A stretch of 62,564 bases of DNA from Acanthaster planci (Eukaryota > Echinodermata > Asteroidea > Valvatida > Acanthasteridae): positions 1,882,159 to 1,944,722 of the forward strand of contig NW_019091365.1 in the NCBI RefSeq assembly GCF_001949145.1. Direction: 5' to 3'. Shown here piece after piece: positions 1-11,793 of the stretch; the first letter of the stretch is position 1, and every line of letters starts with the position of its first letter. The notes beneath the pieces were generated by a model, which ran no database searches, was not told where the DNA came from, and saw only the letters and a program-made list of their open reading frames with translations. A program made the position numbers and the translations under genes.

Positions 1-2382
1 TTTAAGGGGTACATGTAGCTGAAGACTCTGGAGAGCAAAAAGTAGCCGCATGCTTGTAGCAGATCTTCCTGGGCAAGTGGGCATTACACAAATCCATGTA
101 CATGTACAACTACTGGTTCATGTCCATGTTTAACATGTTAGACCATAGAGGTAGTCTTCCTTCCTCCATGGTTAGACCTACCACGTTTAATTCTTGATAC
201 GGTATGCACTGACTTCATGTACCTGTTTGCTTTTGTAAGCCAAATGCACAATATTTTTTCTAAAACCCAGAGCTGTCTTTCTACATCACAGTCAGATCCT
301 TTCTCACCAGCTCCTGGCAAACTGTGGTAGGCCATAAGTACAAAACCAAATAGTACTTCACACAGTGTTGACAAAAATTGCGCAGCTGTCAAAATACTGA
401 ATAGTCCATGTAAATGTACACGTTTAGTACTAACATTACCAAATACTGACCATTAAAATGAGAATGTGGCCCACTTAGAGGTAATATGGCAAGTGCAAAA
501 TGTGAAACCTGGCATGAACCACGGGGTTGTTTTCCGCAACCTTTTGCTGCCCATAAGAATATCGGGCAATATGAGCATGGAGAAATACATGTAAGAACAT
601 ACATGTATGTCTTCATGTTGTAATTGAGGGGAAATTTGTCGACTTCTCTCACGTGGAAACTTCACTCACAGTGCCAGCTGTTCACTTTCCCTTCTACTTC
701 TTCTGTTTCAAAATATATTTTGGAAGCAGTTGCTTACATGTATTTTGTGTGCAGATGGCTCTTGTAGACAGAGGAAGAAGGGATAACTCATTTTTTCATG
801 CCCAAGATCTTTTCAGGCAGAACTGAAGGTACATGTAGATGACGTGTATCAGGATGGGTCATTCACTTTTACATCTGAGAATTGTCGAGAGACTTTCATG
901 TTATATTTATCTCATAGATGTCTCATATTGGCATATCAGCATATAGTGTTTATGTGCGGAACCTTTTATTTCTTGAGCACGCCGGCTTTCCCCCAATGCT
1001 TTTCATGCAATATTCAAAAGCTACTTTGTAAACAAGCGTGGCTAGAGAGCTTGGCGAATTTGTTCCTGGAAGTAAAACTTCCTGTGAATTTAATGGTGGT
1101 GCCATTTGCAGACCTTTGCCATCCGGCAGGCATTCAACACCATGCTCTATGAACATGGACTTGGTACCTTAAGGGGTACCAATTGCAGTGTAAATGTTAT
1201 TACATGTACAGAAATAGTGCCTGAGCCGTACCATCCTAAAAAAAAGCTAGAATCTTCATATTTTCTCGTGGATTTTGATGAATCAGGAAAGTTGATTGAA
1301 TTTCTTCTCTTGGAAAGAGATCCTAAGATTTCTTCAATAAATTTATTTGAACTTGCTTTGAGGAACTCTTGGCAATTGAAAAATTGCCATTTTTAACATT
1401 TCATTCAATTCATTTTTGTATTGCAGTGATTTGATGGGTTGGAAAAGGATTTGCTTCCGAGGAAGAAATGAAAAAATGAAATTTGACTTACAACTACATG
1501 TACAAAATGTAGGAATTTGGGTTGAGAAGTTGACTGGCAGGCTGGCTGGTTGGTTAATACAGGCTGCGTGAAATTTGTACGGGAAATTAGACGCTTATCG
1601 GAACATCACGCGTGTGTAATTTTCAAACTACTGTGCCTGATTTGGCACTCTGATAATACTTTTGACTGGTTACAGCGCCCTCAACTGTTAAAAGATTATT
1701 TGTAAATTTATAAGCGTCTCTGTACTTTCCACAGTTTTTATTGCTGCAACCACCATACAGGTCAACCTTTGGATTGCAAGCAAGTGGAAATAAACCAATA
1801 ATGAAAATGCTAATATTTGGACAGAGGTGTCTTACAAAACACCTATGGACTGGCAAAATTTGGTCACTAGTGCATATCTCTGCCCCCCGTGGCCTACAAA
1901 TGACCAGAAGATGGTCCAATTTCCTTCAGTCTTAAGCCTTGAGGAATAGGACCATCTTTTAGTCACTTACAATCCCTCAGAGCATAGAAGTGCACTAGTG
2001 AATTCACTGCTAGTTCATATATAGAGATGCCAATATTTAGGATATAGATGGAATTTGTGTGATTTTTTTAGTCCAGTTACGATTTTATGATCCTAATATC
2101 ATATTTTACGATTTAATAGTATCAAGAGAATATGCTAATGGATGTAATTGTAAATTACAAAGTGAAAACTTGGGGTTTCAAGAGGGGTAAAGTATAATTT
2201 TCGAAATTTGTGTCCGAGGCATATACATGTACATGTATCTCACAGCATATCACTCTTTTCAATTTGAAAGGTTGGCATCTCTGCAGATGTGTTTAATATG
2301 ACGGACTGGTCTCATTTATGTGTATACTTAGCCTCTTTTTTAAAAAATCTCCTTTTTTCCTTAATCCCTTGCTCAACTGTAG
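1..2382. other. Upstream/intronic sequence of the LITAF-like gene, no supported exon
   Basis: This stretch must contain, or lie downstream of, the first coding exon of the LITAF-domain gene, because the exon at 2383 begins with two bases of a split codon. I looked for an ATG-containing exon ending in phase 1 at a GT donor and found none I trust. Open frames here (for example 844-1152 and 1623-1919) show no family signature and no flanking splice logic. TACATGTA-type strings occur at about 93-103 and 2224-2238. A GAGGGCGC word lies on the minus strand at 1675-1682. Confidence 0.5.
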
Positions 2383-4106
2383 ATGGCAGCTACCCCCCGC
2401 AAGGCCAGCCAGGTTACCCTCCCCAGGGTCAGCCGGGCTATCCCCCGCAGGGCCAACCTGGTTACCCACCCCAGGGCCAGCCGGGATACCTGCCCCAGGG
2501 CCAGCCCGGTTACCCGCCCCAGGGCCAGCCAATGCACACCACTGCTGTGGTGACTGCCCAGCCTGCTGTCACCACCATCATTCAGCAGACGTTCCGGGAG
2601 TTCCCCGTCCAGTGCCAGTGTCCTAACTGCCACAACTCCGTGACCTCACAGGTGACCTACGTCACAGGGACCTTGGCCTGGCTCCTCTGCTTGATCATGT
2701 TTTTCTTTGGGTGAGCTGTAATTTTCTTTTCATCATGAACGTGTGAATAAAAAAAGGTTTCCGAGTAGCAGGTACATGTAGATGGATGAAAGGAGGCGGC
2801 AGCAAGTCCCAGCCCCTAATAGTGTGGGGTCCAGTTGTTTTTGTTTTCATGACTGGAAAAAACGTAGCCAGTGCAAAAGTTAAAGTAGCCGGTCAAATAT
2901 GCCGGTTGCCGGCTTATTTTGAAACCCCTGACTCCCCAGCAGTGGGTCATGGTGTGAATCCAGTAGTTAGTAACATGTCACCTGAGGCAAGCCACTTCCC
3001 CCCCCCTGCTTACCTCCCTAACTGTGAGAGCAGAGACATTATTTCGCACACATTGGGACTGCTGCCTGGTTCTGGCCTGATGATGGGGGAAATAACAGAG
3101 ATCATTGGTTGAGGAGGAAATGCTGAAAGCATTAGAATTATTTACTAAATTTTTTTTATTGAACCAACGGCCAATTTTCCATAATCTGGGGTAACTTTAA
3201 AGTAACTTTACTTTGAGGAGGGCGCTGTCGGAGTGGGGCGGACGTGGCGATTTTAGCTGTGTTTTCACTTAGTTTTTTAGTCCTTTTTACCGCTATTTTG
3301 CGCAATTTGAGGTTTGTTTTACACAACACTGGTCCCCACATCATTAATCCTCCAAACTTCAACAAACTTTGCTATCAATACGCTCTCTGTCCAAGGACAA
3401 TAAGGGAATGGAACTACTACCACCTAGCATACGATCTGCTCCTGATGTCAAGACATTCAAAAGTAGGATTGAACATTTGGACCCTCTCAATCTTGTACAA
3501 AAAGTTCACTTTAAGATTTAGCCACTATGAACCTCACTCCGACCTGCGCCTGATAATCACTGAGGAAGTGTTTGCGCAGTATAGAACCAGAACCAGAGCC
3601 ACGCGCAAGCCTTATGCCATAAATTGGTGGCGTACTGGTACCTGCGCATTGTACTTGCGATTGATTTCACAAAAAAGTGTACTTAGGGCACCTGTAGTCA
3701 ATTCAGTGGTTCTTATTATTTGTGACCGGTCGTACATGTATTCTGATTCCGACCAACCGAAAATGCTTCTTTTATGCCCTTGACCCAGTGTGGCAAGTTT
3801 ACCTTCAAAAAAGTGAGAGGAGAAAATGATAATCTTTAGAATTTTTGGAACAGCAAGTAGTTTTTAGTCCTCTTTTCCCCCAACTGACTGACCCTCCCTC
3901 GAGGTCAAAAAATTATGAGAACCACAGAATTAATGATGGAGTCCCAGCTATGCAGTAATTTGATATGCTATATATATACTCCACTGTCAATATTCAACAG
4001 GTTGTGGATCTGTTGCTTCATCCCATTCTGCATCGACAGCTGCCAGGATGCCATCCACACATGCCCAGTCTGCAAGTACCAGCTTGCCACCTTCACTCGC
4101 ATGTAG
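2383..4106 (+). CDS. LITAF: LITAF-domain membrane protein with PPQGQPGY repeats (3' exons, 5'-incomplete)
   Basis: Two coding exons, 2383-2710 and 4001-4106, joined at a phase-2 junction (TTTGG|gtgagc to caacag|G); stop TAG at 4104-4106. About 144 aa are visible; the first exon is missing, since the exon at 2383 starts with a split codon. The N-terminal part is six tandem copies of an eight-residue PPQGQPGY-type unit. Then comes the LITAF (SIMPLE-like) domain: a first CPNC zinc knuckle, a hydrophobic membrane-anchoring stretch (LAWLLCLIMFFFG, continued by LWICCFIPFCID), and a second knuckle CPVC before the end at TFTRM. In this family the four cysteines bind zinc and the hydrophobic segment inserts as a monotopic hairpin into late endosome/lysosome membranes; Pro/Tyr-rich tails recruit trafficking factors. 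The tail here lacks the vertebrate PPxY motifs in what can be seen. Family assignment is firm; orthology to LITAF rather than CDIP1 is not resolved. Confidence 0.88.
2390..2532 (+). repeat. Coding 24-bp tandem repeat (PPQGQPGY)
   Basis: Six copies of a 24-nt unit in frame, encoding YPPQGQPG-like octapeptides; one copy has Leu for Pro (GYLPQGQP). The DNA copies differ by a few synonymous changes, so the array is under coding constraint but probably variable in copy number between individuals. Confidence 0.9.
2890..3110 (+). repeat. Degenerate SINE/MITE-like sequence in LITAF intron
   Basis: The intron contains a segment with 'cctgaggcaagccacttcc' near 2981, resembling the bodies of invertebrate tRNA-derived SINEs, after a short GC-rich stretch with repeated 'gccggt' words around 2889-2915. 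No intact promoter boxes are visible, so this is only a weak repeat call. Confidence 0.25.
3370..3532 (+). mobile_element. LINE (non-LTR retrotransposon) reverse-transcriptase C-terminal remnant, frameshifted
   Basis: One frame reads CPRTIREWN and, after a +1 frameshift near 3415, continues LPPSIRSAPDVKTFKSRIE before a stop near 3530. PRTI+EWN-LPP followed by FKSRI is the usual carboxy end of RTE/CR1/Jockey-type reverse transcriptases. The frameshift and short length show a dead 5'-truncated insertion inside the LITAF-like intron. The larger open frame covering 3244-3783 is this fossil read partly out of frame and is not a host gene. Confidence 0.7.
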
Positions 4107-7100
4107 ACGCTCGGAATGAGTTTGTAAGATCAGAAGACAGAATCACATCCTTCTTAATTCCTGTCCTTTCTTCCCATCCCTTCCCCTGCCCCCTTCCCCT
4201 GCCCCCTCCCCCTTTCCCCAGTGTATCTCCGGGATGAAGGTGGCTGTCAAGAATTGAAGACATGCAAACAGTTTAAAAAATCATAGTGCCACCTTTCTTT
4301 GAAAGGGGAGGTTTCTGTTAGAGATGGAAAAACAAATTTGATAGTTGGGTCAAAAAACTTGTCACTTTGCCCCACCCCCTTTGATGACACCCCCTACATG
4401 GTCTAGCATCTCGGATATGCAGAAGCATATTAGTTAGTGGTGTTTGATCGTTTTATTTGCCCTGCTGAGCCATCTTTGCAGCCAGCCAGTGTCTACCCTC
4501 TCAAGCTCCTCAGACTTGTTGTGGGAAGAGACTTTTCGAAAGGGTTAACCTTAAGAACTATGGTAATTTTTGATAGAGTTTTGACTGTACCGCAGCCTGA
4601 TGCTAGTCCCCTGCCCAGAGCTTCCAGCCAAAGTCCTGTTCTCGATCTCTTTGGTTAGTTGGCTTTCTGTTCGCTAGAGATTGGATTTGTGTCATACCAT
4701 TTTGTTACCGTATACAGTTACGAAAATAACTTGCTTGCAGTACTATTTGAGGGAGGTTTCTCCCTCATGACACTCCTCCAATTATAGATGAGCTTTTTAA
4801 GTATGCCATTTGTGAGGAAGATCTGACTTGACCAGATCCTTGATCTTTGACCAACCTAAAGACATCAGCTGAGTGGATTTCTAAAGCCGCCACCAATGTC
4901 AGCTGCCCGGAAGATGGCCTCAGAAAATATGTAACAGAAGTCTAGTTCCCTGTCCGGTTTTTTCATTACTGCTTATTATACATCCGAGAACCATCGGTCA
5001 TCGGCAGAAACGTCACCCTCTATGAGTACCCTGTAGGTAGTTGTAAACGCATGTTGACACTGCAAGAGTTCTCCAGCAGGGTGTCCCCCACCCTGCTGCT
5101 GGGTTACGCTCTGCACCATGCATTTAACCAGAGAGAAGTTGGGAGGCATTCACTTGGGTGCAAGAAATGTCTTTTTTTCATTTTCACTAGTAACTGGCTA
5201 TTGAAAAGTTGCACCTTGTTTCACAGGGGTTTTTTTTTTGGGGGGGGAATTTGCAAAGGCTTTTGGCTGTAAAACTAACTGGTATCCTTTCATTCTGGCG
5301 TTCACAGCCCTTAGCAAATGTATGATCAATAAATAAGGTACATTTGCACATCTCCCTTGGTTCTCCATTTGGTGAGTTTTTGATTTTCACTTAGTCACCA
5401 CTGTGTTCTATAATAACACCTGTTCCCTTGCAAAAAAAACAACAGGATGACCATCCTCTATATGGTCATCCTCTGTTGTTAGCAAGGTAACACATTACAA
5501 AATCTTGCTTATTGGCATGTACAAAGCTGAATGTATTTGCATGCACTTGTATAATACTAAATCACTTAAGTCTGAATATTTGCATATTTCACAAACAATA
5601 CTACGCAGCTAATTGTCTGTATAAGGAGATCACGAAAAAAATTGTTATTGGGGAACACTAGGAACGTTGGTTTTGTTTTTCTGATAAATTTCAATATTTA
5701 CAAAAGGAAGGGGATAGTCATCTATGGAAAATTCTCTGTTCTTTTTCCTCCTTATTTTAAGAAGTGTATATAGAAAATCAATCATACCAGAGCTGGTGAA
5801 TAGGGAGTACTTGAGCAACTAAAAACAAAATGTGGGGAAAAATGAAATTTAGGGGCTTCTTCGTTAGACATCACATCAACGGTTGCTTTTATTTGGTCGG
5901 CAGGTTGTAGCTAGCTTATAAAAAAGAGAGTCCAGATGAAATCTTGCAATTTTAAGATTTAACTAATAACTTTACTGTAGTTTAGTGCATTAAAGAACAT
6001 GCTATTGTGATCATTGTGCTGGTATTTTTATGGTCGAGTAGTGGTATACTGTCAATGGTCAACCAGCAATCTGACACGAAAGGTTCAAGATTTGTTACAC
6101 ATTTAAAGGTTGCTTTGGAACTTTTTAGTGTTTATTTTTTTCAGCGTCGTCATTGTCTAATTGTAAACCAGGTACTGTGCTTAGTTATTGATAAAGAATT
6201 ATGTATTCCCGTGGTGATTTGGACACGTATTTAAACAGGAAAGGGTATTGGGGTTGATTGTTCGGATTAGTTGCAGAATGTAAAACTTCATAGAGAAAAT
6301 CAGCCAGGCTTGAGCATGGAATTTCCAAACACGATGCGGTTCGTTCAAATCAGTGCAGGTCAGTTTGAATCACTTGGCACTGAGTTACTCTTGAAGCCGC
6401 TCAGTGAAATGTGAACATGATGGGATACTCTCGCCGTCCTGAGATAATAACCAGCCGAGTGTAGTAGACTCCTTGATATCGGAAGTGTTGCACTTTGTGG
6501 ACACGTGGAGGCCCTTGCAAAATACCACCCAGACCCTTACCTGAGTTAAGCAGTTTTCTTTCTTTTATTTTCTTTTCTTAACACTAACCAGAAGCCAAAT
6601 TCATACTTGTTCAAGAGACAAATGCCAGAATTGTGAGGGTTTCACCCTTTGGAATCATTTGAAGCAAGATATGGGACAATGAGAATCGGAATCTCAGGTA
6701 TACTTTTCAGACATCTAGTGGGGATGTGTTAGATAACAGTGGTCTAGAGAGTCTGTGGGGTTTGGACAGGGGATACCCCTCCATCCTGTATCTTGCCAGG
6801 TATATGTCTATTGTGCCTACATGTACAAAAGCCAGTGAAAGGGCCTTCACACACCCATACTTTTTCAGAAGTTGTGGGTTCAAACACACAATATTCTCAC
6901 CAATTTTGAGGGGACCGACAGTGTCACAGGGATAATTCGGTCCTAATTTGCCTGACAAAAGAAATCATCCCCTTAACCGGGTGAAGGCCTCCCCCCCACA
7001 CACACCCCAACTGGCAAGAAAACTTTTTATCTCGGGCAAAAGAGTAATTATTTCATGAATGATAATAAAAGGTAAAAGTTTTATTTTGTTACCAAGAACT

Positions 7101-8264
7101 TAACAATGATAGGACCAGGAGAGCACTCTACCAATTTGTAAATGTTACAATTACATAGTCTGTCCCCCATCTAAAAAAATCATGCAAGCAAATACTGTTC
7201 TGTGTAAACATAAAACATCGACTGGCAGTATGTTAAACTTGCAGTTGGGTTAAAGAGGACACATCTTGATTATTCCGGTTTCATTTTTCTAGCTTTTTGC
7301 AACCCAGAGATATGTCCCGGTATCCCCCCAATCGCTCTGAATTGAATTTGTCTAGCCTGGCTGGACCTAGCTGAATCGCCAAGATGCATGTCACCCATAT
7401 TTGAATTTCACTGCCATATCAGTGCCGTCCACTGAAACAGGCTGAGGAGTTACAATTGCGACTGAAAAGTGGTATTTTATGTTTATAGTGAACGGCATAT
7501 TGCTTGCACGATTTGGGGGGGGGGCACTCAGTGTAATTTGGCTACCAGAATGAGAAGCCATTACTGCGGTGGTTCAACGCTCACGCACAGGTGGTCCGTG
7601 TGCTTTGACATACCCCTTCGACCGATAGACTGTCGTGAGTTCCCTGAAGTGTAAGAATGCAAAGCGCAGTGTGGTGCCACCACGATAATGGCATTTCCTC
7701 ATAGTAGCCTATACAGTTCAACTTTATGTGTTTTGCAATAAATGTACATTGCCTCATTGTCCTAGTATAGCTGAATGCAGTGAGAGCATAATGTGGTGCT
7801 TAATCTTGTCTATATAGAAACAAACTTAAGTGAAGTTATTGCATTGTGTATAGACATAACAAGATGGATTTGTCTCTTCTTATGATTGTTAATTTTTGCA
7901 TTTTAGTCTGTCAAACAGCACTCATTATTTTCGTTGAAATGCTTTTGTGCATTGATTTTAACTTGCTGTTTTACAGTACATGTACATGTACAGGGGTTTG
8001 TTCTGTTTCTTTCATTTATGTCTTTTACATCTGGCTTGATTATAAATTTCCTCCAGTTACAACTTGAAGGGTTCTCGTCTTCAAAATGTGTTTGATCACT
8101 TTGGAAGAAATAGCTGAATTGAAATACTAAAGCTCAGATGCACAGACGTACTTCATTCCACAGGGAAAGGCTAATGAGCCACTCCTTCTTTCCCTTTTTT
8201 TCTTTTTAACTTTGCCTTCTTACACTGTAACAATGTACATACCACAGAAAGCATTCATTGCAAA
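4107..8264. other. 3' UTR / intergenic sequence downstream of LITAF-like gene
   Basis: AT-rich noncoding DNA. It probably includes the LITAF-like 3' UTR, but many weak AATAAA-like signals make the end uncertain. It holds the palindrome at 5421-5493, poly-pyrimidine runs near 4170-4220 and a G-run near 7515-7525. No open frame has a recognisable domain. Confidence 0.5.
5421..5493. repeat. Imperfect palindrome (hairpin MITE candidate)
   Basis: The inner arms are AACAACAGGATGACCAT at 5438-5454 and ATGGTCATCC(tc)TGTTGTT at 5462-5480. The outer arms TGTTcCCTTGC and GCAAGGtAACA extend the inverted repeat, with small bulges, to about 73 bp. The compact self-complementary form fits a small non-autonomous DNA element or a hairpin. 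Confidence 0.6.
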
Positions 8265-8266
8265 TA

Positions 8267-8449
8267 CAGTCGAACCTCGTTAATAAGAGCACTGTTAATA
8301 CAAGATTCTGCTTATAACAAGAATATTTTCAGGTCCCAATCCTTTGTTTTTCATTGTTCTCATTCCTGATAATACAAATGTACAAAGTTCCTGTTATAAC
8401 AAGGTAATTTGCCAAGTCTTAAAGACTTCTTATTAACGAGGTTCAACTG
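8267..8449. mobile_element. Tc1/pogo-like MITE, copy 1
   Basis: A 183-bp element with terminal inverted repeats CAGTCGAACCTCGTTAATAAG at the left end and its near-perfect complement at the right (CAGTTGAACCTCGTTAATAAG when reversed), flanked on both sides by TA (8265-8266, 8450-8451). TA duplication and the CAGT(C/T)GAACCTCGTTA terminus are typical of Tigger/pogo-type mariner MITEs. No transposase is encoded. Related, more decayed copies lie at 26065-26208 and 29277-29446. Confidence 0.88.
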
Positions 8450-9459
8450 TACTTATTGTGGTGAAAGCACTTAACAATGGGTACTTTATTTTTTTATGTT
8501 TTTATCTATGTTTATACAGCCAGAAAGCTTCCTATAATGAACAGAGATGTAGTCAGTTTTGTCGACACTTTAATTTTTAATGAGTTGTTGATGTACAGTA
8601 CATGTATATGTACATGTATTTTGGTGTTAACTGTTGCCTCTGACTTTTAAAAGTATTCCCTCAGCTTTATCCTTTTAAGCACAAATGTTTGTCTCGAGAA
8701 ACAGAAATGTAATGCTTGCTGTTCAATTTGAATCTGGATTGTGCATAATAAAGTCTACGTAATTAGCTAGAACCCATTTGGTGGGTGGCTGCATAAATCT
8801 ACTGTTGTTAATGTTTACAGGTTCGGAATGATCCTGAATGATGGGCAGCACGTAGAGTTTATACTTTTTCAATTTCAAAGACTTCTGTAATCCTGTTTGA
8901 ACAAAATAACAATATGAATTTTCTTTGAAATCTGAATTCTGCTGAATGGTAAAGTAGGAATTTACAGATCACATTTTAACCAGAGTTCTTAAAAATACTT
9001 TTTTTATGACACTAGAAAGTGAAGTACTTTTCTTTCCATAACACCCTGCATAAACAAAATTACGGGCATAGGCTGTTCTCCATCACCCTTTCTGTGCGTA
9101 ATTAAAAGTTACTAAATTTTGAAAAATCTCTTTAAAATGCCAAACTGAAACTGTTAATGTCACTGTTGCCTTTGTTGTGACGGACCAATCATTTGTTCAG
9201 AAAGCTATACATGTATTTATATACAGTCAAGCAGACAAAAAAATTTGTTTCGTATAATCATCGTAATGTATGCGCAGCGTGCAGCTGTTTGACAATAATT
9301 TTCACAAGAAAACACAAATTTTATACATCCTGGAAATTGACTATAAAATACTCAACTTCAACACTGACTTTCCGCGAGAATCATTCTTATCAAAATACTT
9401 AAGGGCAGTGACGTGGGGGCACCATGTATGCTATATAGGGGACGATGGTCGTGACAAAG

Positions 9460-9509
9460 CTGCACATTTGTAATGTGTATCAAATGTGCAGATTCTGCCA
9501 TCAGAATCT
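9460..9509. repeat. Two adjacent perfect stem-loops
   Basis: CTGCACATTTG at 9460-9470 pairs with CAAATGTGCAG at 9481-9491 across a 10-nt loop. Immediately after, AGATTCTG (9490-9497) pairs with CAGAATCT (9502-9509) across CCAT. They overlap by two bases, so both stems cannot form completely at once. Origin unknown: element end or RNA structure. Confidence 0.55.
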
Positions 9510-9749
9510 GATAATCTATGGTTAAAATTGAATTCTAATTTAGTGATATTGCAATCAGTTTAGTCATTGAAAAATCCTGATAATTCATCACAATCCGCTT
9601 TAATGATTTTGCTCGTCACAAAACAGTGGGGGATGATTCAACAGCCCATCTCCCACCTCAAAAAGTGGGGGGGATACACCCCCTTGCCGATTTACGGCCA
9701 TGCTTGTAGGAGTGCGAAAGAATTTGTTTAAAACGTTTTTCGTACATCC

Positions 9750-9990
9750 AAAATGAGCCATCTCAACAGAGGGCGCCATTGATCATCATCATCGGCTGTT
9801 CCTCGTTTTCGATGGTGACTAGTGCATGTGAGAAGACAAGGACTTAGGTTTGGTAGGCGGTACAGAATCGTGTGTGTGTATGCAGACCAGCGTGTGCGAT
9901 ACTTGCGTCCACAGCCGGCACAGGAGGTGCTGCCATTGATATTTTTCATGGTAATAGACGTACAGAGAGCACTGTTTTTGTTCCTGGGTC
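9750..9990 (-). mobile_element. Possible LINE C-terminal zinc-knuckle remnant
   Basis: On the minus strand a 119-codon open frame includes TSCAGCGRKYRTRWSAYTHT, resembling the CxxCGRxxxxRxGLxxHxR finger that ends many invertebrate LINE ORF2 proteins, followed by an Asp-rich run encoded by (GAT)n. There is no upstream reverse transcriptase here, so at most this is a 5'-truncated fragment. The assignment rests on motif resemblance only. Confidence 0.3.
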
Positions 9991-10416
9991 CACAACCTGT
10001 CAGTGGCACACCCCGGTGAGCTGAGTTCGCTTCACGGATAATAATTTTAGATGAAACCCAGAATCTCCCTTCGCTTTGCTCTGCCACAATTCGTTTCGAG
10101 AAATTACATGAATTTTTGCGCTTGGCTTCCGAATGAACTTGAATTGGTTAGTTCCTGAACTGAGACCCTTAGATAGGCCTATTGCAAAATAACGCGACAG
10201 CCTGCCACCATGATGGCGACATAATCCTACTTTTATGCATAATTTACACAGGCATTTAATTAAAGTGTAGGCGCTACTTAATGGTTTGGGCTTAAATATA
10301 ATTTTTGTTTGCAACACTAGCCTACATATATTAAGATGTTTTGCCTATGGGCGGTGGCTATGTGTCATATCAAATACAGGTCTTGAATCGAAGGACAAGG
10401 TGAAGGGCACGCGAGT

Positions 10417-11793
10417 TCATGGAGTTCCCGACACGGCTACGGCTAGACCCGTAGCCTTGCGTGTTGGGCCCTGTTCTGAGTCTCTCCTCCTATACCGCTG
10501 CAAGCTTTTCGGTAGAAACCCCCAGAAGACCCTCTGATAGTCTTTCCTCATGATGGAGTAAATCATGGGGTTGCAGGCAGGGTTCAGGAAAGCCATCCAG
10601 GAGGCGAGCGTACTAACATAAGACGGCACGGTCTGGTTACCTGCCATGACGACCTTGATCAACTTGGTGAGGGAGAAGGGCGTGTTACACACGACGTAAA
10701 TGACTACCATAGTCAAAATTGGCTTGACTGCCTTCGTGACTTGTTTCCTCTCGCGACTGCCGCTGCTCGAGCTGCTTGCTAGGCTACCGTGTCGCGACTC
10801 CTGACGATCCCTGTTCGTTTGTTGAGTATCGGTTCCAGCTGTCACAGACCAGGGCGACTCCTCACGCCGCACACCAGTGGCCGGCCGGGCCTGTTCTGTC
10901 ATGTGTATGACAGGCAGGACTCGGGCTGCGTGCCTGCGGGCCACCTTGAAAACGCCCCAGTAAGAGTAGACCATCACCGCGGCCGGTGTTAGGAAGCAGA
11001 TGACGAAAGCAGTGGTTGTGTACACGATCGCAGACGTGCCGAAGTCGCCCGTCTCCCAGTCGATGGCGCAGATGATTTCGTAGTTGTCGTACTGCACCCA
11101 GTCGAGACTCGACGGGGGCACGGCAAAGGCTACGGCCACCGCCCAGGTGGAGAGGGCTAGCGCCATGGCACGACCGCGGGACATGATGACATCATAGCGG
11201 AGAGGGTAGATTACGTAGATGTAGCGGTCCACTGAAATAAGAGCGAGCGTCGACATGGAGGTGATGATGAAGCAGTAATTGAAGAAGCACACTGCATCAC
11301 ACCAGAAGGAAGAGAACACCCAATGACTGTGCCACATGGATACCAGCGAGAATGGCATTACCAAAACTGAGGGCAAAATAGAAAAAGTTGAAAGTATAAA
11401 TTTGTTATTAATCTTGTAATTAGTTAACCTTATATCAATCTTAGGCCTATAATAAATCCGGCATCGTGTCTGAGTTTAACCCATTACTGTAACGAGTCAC
11501 TAAATTCTGTGACCGGGTCATTTTCAGGCTGAGGTGGCTCGACTCGACTCATGGAAATCAAGAAATGTACGAAAAGCATTTTATATGAACCCACCTGAAC
11601 ACCCAAAGTCTGTGAGTGCCAGATTGACGATGAAGGTGTTGGCGACCTGAGTGCGGAGGGAAGTGTTTCGCGAGACGGCGAGGAAGACCATCAGGTTGCC
11701 GCCGATGGCCACCAGCATCACTATAGACAGGCTAACGGTCAGAAAGACCTGAACAGGCAGAGGACGACTGAGTTCAACTTCACTGGTGTTCAT
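10417..11793 (-). CDS. Class A GPCR, GPR161-like, two coding exons
   Basis: Coding exons on the minus strand are 11793-11595 and 11366-10417, joined in phase 1 (TTCAG|gtgggt to cctcag|TTTTGG): 1149 nt, 382 aa, stop TGA at 10419-10417. I chose the ATG at 11793 because a 5' UTR splice acceptor (ttacag) ends at 11809; an in-frame upstream ATG lies on the intron side of it. Seven-transmembrane features: TM1 with GGN, TM3 Cys at residue 89, DRY at 113-115, a long third loop with a SSSSSGSRERKQ stretch, and NPMIY at 332-336, followed by a 46-residue basic tail. The Ser-rich loop and flanking sequence resemble GPR161, a cilium-associated orphan receptor, but the long PKA-anchoring tail of vertebrate GPR161 is absent. 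Class A assignment is firm; the ligand is unknown and GPR161 affinity tentative. Confidence 0.88.

Larger units (their letters stand above)
8452..10416. other. Intergenic region between LITAF-like gene and GPCR
   Basis: Noncoding, AT-rich. It contains a pair of adjacent short hairpins (9460-9509), a possible retroelement end (9750-9990), a GAGGGCGC word at 9769-9776 and an AATAAA at about 8746. No gene is supported. Confidence 0.5.

Noticed and set aside
3244-3783. 179-codon open frame on the plus strand
   Set aside because: It overlaps a frameshifted LINE reverse-transcriptase end; the recognisable motif switches frame inside it.
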